A stretch of 26,829 nucleotides of DNA from an uncultured Ellagibacter sp. (lineage in GTDB: Bacteria; Actinomycetota; Coriobacteriia; Coriobacteriales; Eggerthellaceae). Location: NCBI GenBank assembly GCA_934661105.1, contig CAKUIV010000010.1, forward strand, positions 1 to 26,829. The letters run 5' to 3'. The notes under the pieces are model-generated. The model searched no databases and was not told the DNA's origin. It saw only the letters and a list, made by a program, of their open reading frames with translations. Made by a program: the position numbers and the translations under genes. This document shows, piece by piece, positions 22,211 to 26,829 of this stretch (position 1 is its first letter; the number at the start of each line of letters is the position of its first letter).

Positions 22211-23335
22211 ATGAACCCTGAGTTCGAAAATGCGTCGAAGCTTGGCTTCGGTTGCATGCGCTTGCCGCAAACCGACCCGAAAGATCCGACCAAGATCGAC
22301 ATCGACCAGGTGAAGCAGATGGTTGATGCCTATATCGCCGGTGGCGGTAACTACTTCGACACCGCATTCGTGTACCACAACGGCGCGTCCGAGACGGCGC
22401 TGCGCGAAGCGCTCGTCGAGCGATATCCGCGCGACAGCTTCACCATCGCAACGAAGTGCCTCGCGTGGGCGTGCCCCGACGAGAAAACCGCCAAGTCGAA
22501 CCTTCCGACCTCGCTCGAACGGCTCGGTACCGATTACATCGACTTCTACCTGTTGCACAACGTCGGCGGCAAGCGTACGCGTGTGTTCGACGAGTGGGGC
22601 ATGTGGGATTTCGCGCTTAAAGCGAAGGAAGACGGCCTCATCCGTCATGTCGGCTTCTCCATGCACGACGGCCCGGAAACGCTCGACCGCGTGCTGACCG
22701 ATCATCCGGAAATGGAGTTCGTCCAGTTGCAGGTGAACTACCTCGACTGGGAAGATCCTGTCACGCAGTCGCGCCGTTGCATGGAGGTTGCAGCCAAGCA
22801 CGGCAAGCCGGTCATCATCATGGAACCCGCTCGCGGCGGCCGCCTCGTCGACCTTCCGGAACGCGTCGCCGCGCCCCTGCGCGCGTGCGACCCCGACAAG
22901 AGCCTTGCCTCCTGGGCGTATCGCTTCTGCTACAACCTCCCCAACGTGGTCACGGTCCTTTCCGGCATGTCGACGATCGACCAGATGCGTGAGAACGTCG
23001 CCGATTTCCAGGCAAACGAGCCGTTTTCCGAAGCCGAGTCGAAGGCGCTCGCCGAAGCGCGCGACATCTTGGCCTCGATGGCATCCATCCCGTGCACGAA
23101 CTGCCGCTACTGCGTGAAGGGCTGCCCGAAGGAAGTCGCCATCCCCGAAATCATGGGGCTTCTGAACCTGGAAGCGCAGACGGAGAACAACGAGTTCGTG
23201 CGTGGCCTCTACAGTTGGCAGGCAAAACCCGGCCGCGCGTCCGATTGCATCCACTGCGGGCTCTGCGAATCCATGTGCCCGCAGAGCATCAACATCATCG
23301 AGAACCTCGAAACCGCGGCGGAGCACTTCGAATAG
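22211..23335 (+). CDS. Aldo/keto reductase with C-terminal 2x[4Fe-4S] ferredoxin domain
   Basis: This 374-residue protein combines an aldo/keto reductase barrel with an iron-sulfur tail. The catalytic tetrad is present: Asp50, Tyr55, Lys82 and His116. The C-terminal region has two CxxCxxCxxxC motifs, Cys295/298/301/305 and Cys346/349/352/356, each able to hold a [4Fe-4S] cluster. This group, common in anaerobes, reduces carbonyls, probably with electrons delivered through the clusters as well as or instead of NAD(P)H; the substrate is unknown. Start follows GAGAGGAG. It is monocistronic, with a promoter after the inverted-repeat element and a terminator at 23373-23403. Confidence 0.92.
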   Translation: MNPEFENASKLGFGCMRLPQTDPKDPTKIDIDQVKQMVDAYIAGGGNYFDTAFVYHNGASETALREALVERYPRDSFTIATKCLAWACPDEKTAKSNLPTSLERLGTDYIDFYLLHNVGGKRTRVFDEWGMWDFALKAKEDGLIRHVGFSMHDGPETLDRVLTDHPEMEFVQLQVNYLDWEDPVTQSRRCMEVAAKHGKPVIIMEPARGGRLVDLPERVAAPLRACDPDKSLASWAYRFCYNLPNVVTVLSGMSTIDQMRENVADFQANEPFSEAESKALAEARDILASMASIPCTNCRYCVKGCPKEVAIPEIMGLLNLEAQTENNEFVRGLYSWQAKPGRASDCIHCGLCESMCPQSINIIENLETAAEHFE

Positions 23336-23372
23336 CCCACGTCGCGTCCCCATTTCGACCCTTCGACCCATG

Positions 23373-23410
23373 GCGCCCCCGTCTGTTCGACAAACGGGGG
23401 CGCAGCCTTT
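23373..23410 (+). terminator. Intrinsic terminator of the aldo/keto reductase gene
   Basis: GCGCCCCCGT (23373-23382) pairs with ACGGGGGCGC (23394-23403), with an extra TGT/ACA pairing in the loop, followed by AGCCTTT. The T-run is short. The hairpin overlaps the -35 of the next gene. Confidence 0.7.
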
Positions 23411-23415
23411 ATAGT
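23387..23415 (+). promoter_or_regulatory. Promoter of the amino acid ABC transporter genes
   Basis: TCGACA (23387-23392) and TATAGT (23410-23415) are 17 bp apart, a good sigma-A-type match. The -35 lies in the loop of the preceding terminator. Predicted start is near 23422. Confidence 0.55.
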
Positions 23416-23458
23416 GGGCATCATTCATCTTGCTTTTGACAGTGGAAAGGGGAAGAAG

Positions 23459-24298
23459 ATGAAAATGAAGAAACTGGGCGTGGTGCTCGCCGCTGGCGTG
23501 CTCGCCGCCTCGCTCGCGCTGTTCGGCTGCTCGTCGAACAGCTCTTCGTCCGATACGAAGAAGGACGATTCGAGCGCTAAGACCGAGGCCACCGCGTCGG
23601 GCTACACGCTCGTCAAGGACGGCACGCTCATCATGGGCACGTCTCCGGACTATCCGCCGTTCGAGAACCTCGAAAACGGCGAGGCCGTCGGCTTTGACGT
23701 CGATCTGTGCAAGGCCATCGCCGACGAGCTCGGCCTCAAGTTCGAAGTGAAATCCCTGCAGTTCGACGGCATCATCCCGGCTGTCGTCGCCGGCGGTCAG
23801 TGCGACCTCGGCATGGCCGGCATGAGCGTCGACCCCGATCGCGCCAAGGAAGTCGACTTCACCGACTCCTACTACGTCGATGACCAGGCTATCGCCACTA
23901 TGAAGAGCAACACGGCCATCACTTCCGACAACGCCAAGGAAGAACTCAACAAGGCCGGCGTCATCATCGCCGTGCAGTCCGGCACCACCGGTGAGTCCTA
24001 CTGCCAGGAGAACTTCCCGAACGCGACCATCCAGCCCTACGGCAACTCCACCGACGCGTTTGCCGCTATGCAGGCTGGCCAGGCCAACGCCGTGTGCACC
24101 AACTCCGCTGTGGTGAAGAAGATGCTCGCCGACGCGTACTCCGACGCGCAGGTCGTGATGCAGGTCGCCACCGGCGAGGAATACGCCATCGCCGTGTCGA
24201 AGGACAACCCCGAGCTCACCAAGGCCATCAACGAGGCCATCAAGAAGCTCAACGACAACGGCACCGTCGAGCAGCTCGCTTCGAAGTGGCTCGGCTAA
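23459..24298 (+). CDS. Polar amino acid ABC transporter, substrate-binding lipoprotein
   Basis: This 279-residue protein is a family 3 solute-binding protein. A signal peptide ends in the lipobox LFGC with the lipidated Cys at position 24, so it is anchored outside the membrane. A Ser/Lys/Asp-rich spacer (25-45) follows. The ligand-binding fold starts at GTLIMGTSPDYPPFEN and includes GFDVDLCKAIADELG, CDLGMAGMSVDPDRAKEVDFTDSYY and the hinge VQSGTTGESY. This pattern fits polar amino acids; the exact ligand is not certain. I use ATG 23459, after GGAAAGGGGAAG; a GTG at 23414 is in the -10 region and is not the start. A hairpin separates it from the permease. Confidence 0.94.
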   Translation: MKMKKLGVVLAAGVLAASLALFGCSSNSSSSDTKKDDSSAKTEATASGYTLVKDGTLIMGTSPDYPPFENLENGEAVGFDVDLCKAIADELGLKFEVKSLQFDGIIPAVVAGGQCDLGMAGMSVDPDRAKEVDFTDSYYVDDQAIATMKSNTAITSDNAKEELNKAGVIIAVQSGTTGESYCQENFPNATIQPYGNSTDAFAAMQAGQANAVCTNSAVVKKMLADAYSDAQVVMQVATGEEYAIAVSKDNPELTKAINEAIKKLNDNGTVEQLASKWLG

Positions 24299-24346
24299 AC
24301 GCTTCGTTTTCGGTTACAATAAGCCGCTAGGGCTTTGATTGTTACC

Positions 24347-24380
24347 AGGCCCTCTCCGTATAGCGCGGGGAGGGCCTTTT
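24347..24380 (+). terminator. Internal terminator or attenuator between binding protein and permease
   Basis: AGGCCCTCTCC (24347-24357) pairs with GGGGAGGGCCT (24367-24377), 11 bp with one G-U, loop 9 nt, followed by TTTT. It lies 48 bp after the lipoprotein gene and 19 bp before the permease start. An alternative helix, AGGGC (24329-24333) with GCCCT (24349-24353), would prevent it. Partial termination here would yield more binding protein than permease. Confidence 0.7.
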
Positions 24381-24395
24381 CAGTGAGGAATCGAT

Positions 24396-25856
24396 ATGGT
24401 CAATTGCGATAGAACCGTTTCCGTTAAATCGCTCGCGCTTGCCGCGTTGGCGGCGTTCGCTCTCGCGTTCGCGGGTATTGCCGCGCTCGCCGCGGCTCCC
24501 GGGCACGCGTACGCGCTCGACGTGGAGAAATGCACGGCGCGGCCGAACGTGAGCGGGTCGTCCGACGTGCTCGGCGGCACGGAAACGCGCATCACCTGGG
24601 AAGGCCAGGCGGCCGCCGATGAATCGCTTTCGGGCATTTCCCTCACGCTGCCCGAGGGCACGCAGTACTCGGTGGACGATACGCGCATCACCATGCTTTC
24701 GGGCTCCGACCTCATGACGCGCACCAACATCAAGGCCGACGTCACCGCCAATGGCGAGACCATCACGGCGACTTTCGCCGACGCCGCTCCCGCGGGCGAG
24801 TTCTTCCGCGTCGAGATCTACGGCGTGTTCTTCCCCGAAGGCGGCGGGTCGATGCAGGTCAGCGGCCAGTACACGCTTGCCGACGGGTCTTCGGTCGCAA
24901 TCGACGGCATCCCGGCGATCACGGTGAAGTCGCATACCCTGTTCGAGCGCCTGTCGAGCTCGCTCGAACAACAGGACTGGGTGAAGTCGTGGAACGACGT
25001 GAAGTTCCTGAAGCTGTTCTTCAACCCGCCGGTGTTCGTGTCGAGCCTGCCCGCGGTGTTCTCTGGCTTCCTCATGGCCGTCGGCATCGTTGCGTGCGCG
25101 TTCCCGCTCGCCATCCCGTTCGGCCTCATCCTGTCGCTTATGCGCATGTCGAGGTTCCGCGTGCTGCGCGGCATCGCCACCACATATGTGAACGTCGTCC
25201 GCGGCACGCCGCTGTTCCTGCAGATCTACATCGCGTTCTTCGGTCTTCCGCTTGCCGGTGTGCAGATTCCCACGTTCCCGCTCGGCGTCATCGTGCTTTC
25301 CATGAACTCGAGCGCGTATCTGTGCGAGATCTTCCGTGCGGGCATCCAATCCATCAGCAAGGGACAGTTCGAGGCGGCGCGCTCTTTGGGCATGAACGGC
25401 GCGCAGACTATGCTCTTCGTCATCATCCCGCAGACGGTGCGCCGCGTCATCCCGACGATGACGAGCGAGTTCATCCTGCTGTACAAGGACACGTCCATGC
25501 TCGCTGCGGTCGGCACGCTCGAAATCGTCATGAACGCGAAGACCATCGTGGCATCGACGGGTTCCATCACGCCGTACGTTGTGGCGGCGCTGTTCTATCT
25601 CATTATCACGCTGCCGCTCGCCAAGGTGGTTGGCAACCTTGAGGCGCGCCTTGCCGGTAACGACGCGGGGCATCCCAAGAAGAAGCGCAAGAGCAAGAAA
25701 AATTCCGCGGGCACGGGCACCGAGGCGGGCGCGCTCGGTTCGGGCGCGGGCAGCGCTGCGGCTGCGGCCAAGGCTTCGGGCGATGCCGAGGCGGCGCTCA
25801 GGCCCGACGCGGTTGAAGGTACGGGCATCACGCCCGAGCAGATGTCGAGTCTGTAA
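24396..25856 (+). CDS. Polar amino acid ABC transporter permease with an extra exported N-terminal domain
   Basis: This 486-residue protein is about twice the usual length of His/Glu/Gln-type permeases (about 220). Residues 1-40 are a signal-like hydrophobic segment ending APGHAYA. Residues 41-200 form a strand-rich Thr/Gly-rich domain (LTLPEGTQYSVDDTRIT, VSGQYTLADGSSVAIDG) that would face outside. The permease core spans about 215-418, with the EAA loop EAARSLGMNGAQTMLFVIIP (326-345) that contacts the ATPase. A Lys/Ala/Gly-rich cytoplasmic tail (420-486) ends the protein. The start follows TGAGGA. The ATPase gene begins 16 nt after its stop. Confidence 0.9.
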   Translation: MVNCDRTVSVKSLALAALAAFALAFAGIAALAAAPGHAYALDVEKCTARPNVSGSSDVLGGTETRITWEGQAAADESLSGISLTLPEGTQYSVDDTRITMLSGSDLMTRTNIKADVTANGETITATFADAAPAGEFFRVEIYGVFFPEGGGSMQVSGQYTLADGSSVAIDGIPAITVKSHTLFERLSSSLEQQDWVKSWNDVKFLKLFFNPPVFVSSLPAVFSGFLMAVGIVACAFPLAIPFGLILSLMRMSRFRVLRGIATTYVNVVRGTPLFLQIYIAFFGLPLAGVQIPTFPLGVIVLSMNSSAYLCEIFRAGIQSISKGQFEAARSLGMNGAQTMLFVIIPQTVRRVIPTMTSEFILLYKDTSMLAAVGTLEIVMNAKTIVASTGSITPYVVAALFYLIITLPLAKVVGNLEARLAGNDAGHPKKKRKSKKNSAGTGTEAGALGSGAGSAAAAAKASGDAEAALRPDAVEGTGITPEQMSSL

Positions 25857-25871
25857 AGGGGAGTGTTTGCG

Positions 25872-26651
25872 ATGACCAAGAAACCAGTCGAAACCAACGT
25901 CTCTGCGGCCTCTGCGGCCGACAAGCCTATCGTCCGCATCTGCGACTTGCATAAGAACTACGATGACCTCGTGGTTTTGCGCGGCGTCGATTTGGAGGTG
26001 AAACGCGGCGAGGTGGTGGTTATCCTCGGGCCTTCGGGCTCGGGTAAATCGACGCTTCTGCGCTGCGTGAATCTGCTCGAGCAACCCACGAGCGGCAAGG
26101 TCTTCTTCGAGGACACCGAGATCACCGCGAAGGGCACCGACATCAACGCGATCCGCGCGAAGGTCGGCATGGTGTTCCAGAGCTTCAATCTGTTCCCGCA
26201 CCTTACCGCGAAGGGCAACGTCATGCTCGCGCAGCAGAAGGTGCTCAAGCGTTCGAAGGAGGAAGCGGCCAAGATCGCGGTCGAGCAGCTCACGAAGGTG
26301 GGGCTTGCCGAACGCGTCGACTACAAGCCCTCGCAGCTTTCGGGTGGTCAGCAGCAACGCGTGGCCATTGCCCGCGCGCTCGCCATGGACCCGCACGTCA
26401 TGCTGTTCGACGAAGCGACGAGCGCGCTCGACCCCGAACTCGTGCGCGACGTTCTGGGCGTTATGAAGGAACTCGCGCGCGGCGGCATGACGATGATCGT
26501 GGTCACGCACGAAATGGGCTTCGCCCGCGACGTGGCCGACCGCGTCATCTTCATGGACGGCGGCGTCATCGTCGAGCAGGGTACGCCCGACGAGGTGTTC
26601 GATCATCCGAAGAGCGACCGCACGAAGGACTTCCTGGGGCATATCCGATAA
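25872..26651 (+). CDS. Polar amino acid ABC transporter ATP-binding protein
   Basis: This 259-residue protein drives the transporter. It has Walker A GPSGSGKS (53-60), Q-loop VFQSFNLFPH (101-110), signature LSGGQQQR (156-163), Walker B VMLFDEATSALDP (176-188) and the H-loop in VVTHEMGFARDVADR. The sequence matches GlnQ/ArtP-type ATPases throughout. ATG 25872 follows AAAGGGGAG (25856-25864). A GTG at 25863 lies in that site and is not used. It works as a dimer with the upstream permease, probably fed by the lipoprotein at 23459. No clear terminator hairpin is seen downstream, only T-runs. Confidence 0.96.
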   Translation: MTKKPVETNVSAASAADKPIVRICDLHKNYDDLVVLRGVDLEVKRGEVVVILGPSGSGKSTLLRCVNLLEQPTSGKVFFEDTEITAKGTDINAIRAKVGMVFQSFNLFPHLTAKGNVMLAQQKVLKRSKEEAAKIAVEQLTKVGLAERVDYKPSQLSGGQQQRVAIARALAMDPHVMLFDEATSALDPELVRDVLGVMKELARGGMTMIVVTHEMGFARDVADRVIFMDGGVIVEQGTPDEVFDHPKSDRTKDFLGHIR

Positions 26652-26759
26652 AGGGGTGTTTTTTCGGCTCGCGACAAGAAAAATCGAGGGCAATGTTCGA
26701 AAAGTTCGTTTTTCCGCCTGAAAGAGGTTTTTTCTCCCCCATTTGGCATTTATGCTTTG

Positions 26760-26818
26760 GTTCAACACCTCGTTATGCCACATATCATGCAAATATGCGG
26801 CATAACGAGGTGTTGAAC
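26760..26818 (+). repeat. 59-bp near-perfect palindrome upstream of a possible gene at the window edge
   Basis: Arms 26760-26785 and 26793-26818 are inverted copies over 26 bp with one mismatch (outer end GTTCAACACCTCG) and a 7-nt loop. GAGG in the right arm (26807-26810) lies 9 bp before an ATG at 26820 that stays open to the window end, so the hairpin could cover that gene's ribosome binding site. It could instead be a dyad operator or a transposon-like repeat. The downstream gene is outside the window. Confidence 0.65.
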
Positions 26819-26829
26819 TATGGGAATGC

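Noticed and set aside
24342..26792. An 816-codon open frame on the - strand across the transporter genes
   Set aside because: It runs through two confident + strand genes and several intergenic signals, and its composition (Arg, His, Glu) is that of a shadow frame.

Overview
The window is a stretch of chromosome from a high-GC Gram-positive bacterium. Codon use, the type III glutamine synthetase, the ferredoxin-tailed aldo/keto reductase and the mix of actinobacterial and Firmicutes-like genes suggest a Coriobacteriia member, probably Eggerthellaceae. That placement is inference; no rRNA gene is present to confirm it. Nearly all genes lie on the + strand. Only an rRNA methyltransferase and an isochorismatase-family hydrolase (18.4-20.0 kb) are on the - strand. 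I see no prophage, CRISPR array or intact insertion sequence.

Layout. 1-1005: 3' part of an MFS transporter. 1.03-1.87 kb: ribbon-helix-helix antitoxin and PIN (VapC) toxin with a repeat-rich operator/promoter. 2.0-4.3 kb: type III glutamine synthetase with a structured leader and a strong terminator. 4.43-4.58 kb: a 150-bp AT-rich element with imperfect terminal inverted repeats. 4.7-6.7 kb: htpG behind a sigma-A-type promoter and a CIRCE-like HrcA operator. 6.8 kb: tRNA-Thr(CGT) with promoter and terminator. 7.1-8.05 kb: LysR regulator. 8.22-8.36 kb: a predicted small RNA with two C-rich-loop hairpins plus a terminator, resembling actinobacterial 6C RNA. 8.5-12.5 kb: cell-wall genes, namely a natural MurT-GatD fusion (lipid II D-Glu amidation) and a LytR-CpsA-Psr protein. 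12.5-15.2 kb: rlmH, an exodeoxyribonuclease III with an insertion, folE and an ACT-domain protein. 15.3-18.25 kb: a diverged MoeA-like protein with a possibly pseudoknotted leader, a universal stress protein and a DUF2064 protein. 18.3-18.4 kb: a large palindrome between convergent genes. 18.4-20.0 kb: the two - strand genes. 20.2-21.9 kb: mazG coupled to a small alarmone synthetase. 21.97-22.11 kb: a 144-bp element with perfect 26-bp terminal inverted repeats. 22.2-23.3 kb: aldo/keto reductase with two [4Fe-4S] motifs. 23.4-26.65 kb: a polar amino acid ABC transporter (lipoprotein, permease with an extra exported N-terminal domain, ATPase). 26.76-26.82 kb: a 59-bp near-perfect palindrome in front of a possible gene start at the window edge.

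How the genes work together. Most are single-gene transcription units separated by intrinsic terminators. Real couplings are the toxin-antitoxin pair, mazG with the alarmone synthetase, isochorismatase with the methyltransferase, and the ABC transporter cassette. A hairpin between the binding-protein gene and the permease gene probably lets only some transcripts continue. The most unusual content is non-coding or architectural: the 6C-like RNA, the palindromic elements, the MurT-GatD fusion, the permease ectodomain and the MoeA-like protein that has lost canonical motifs.
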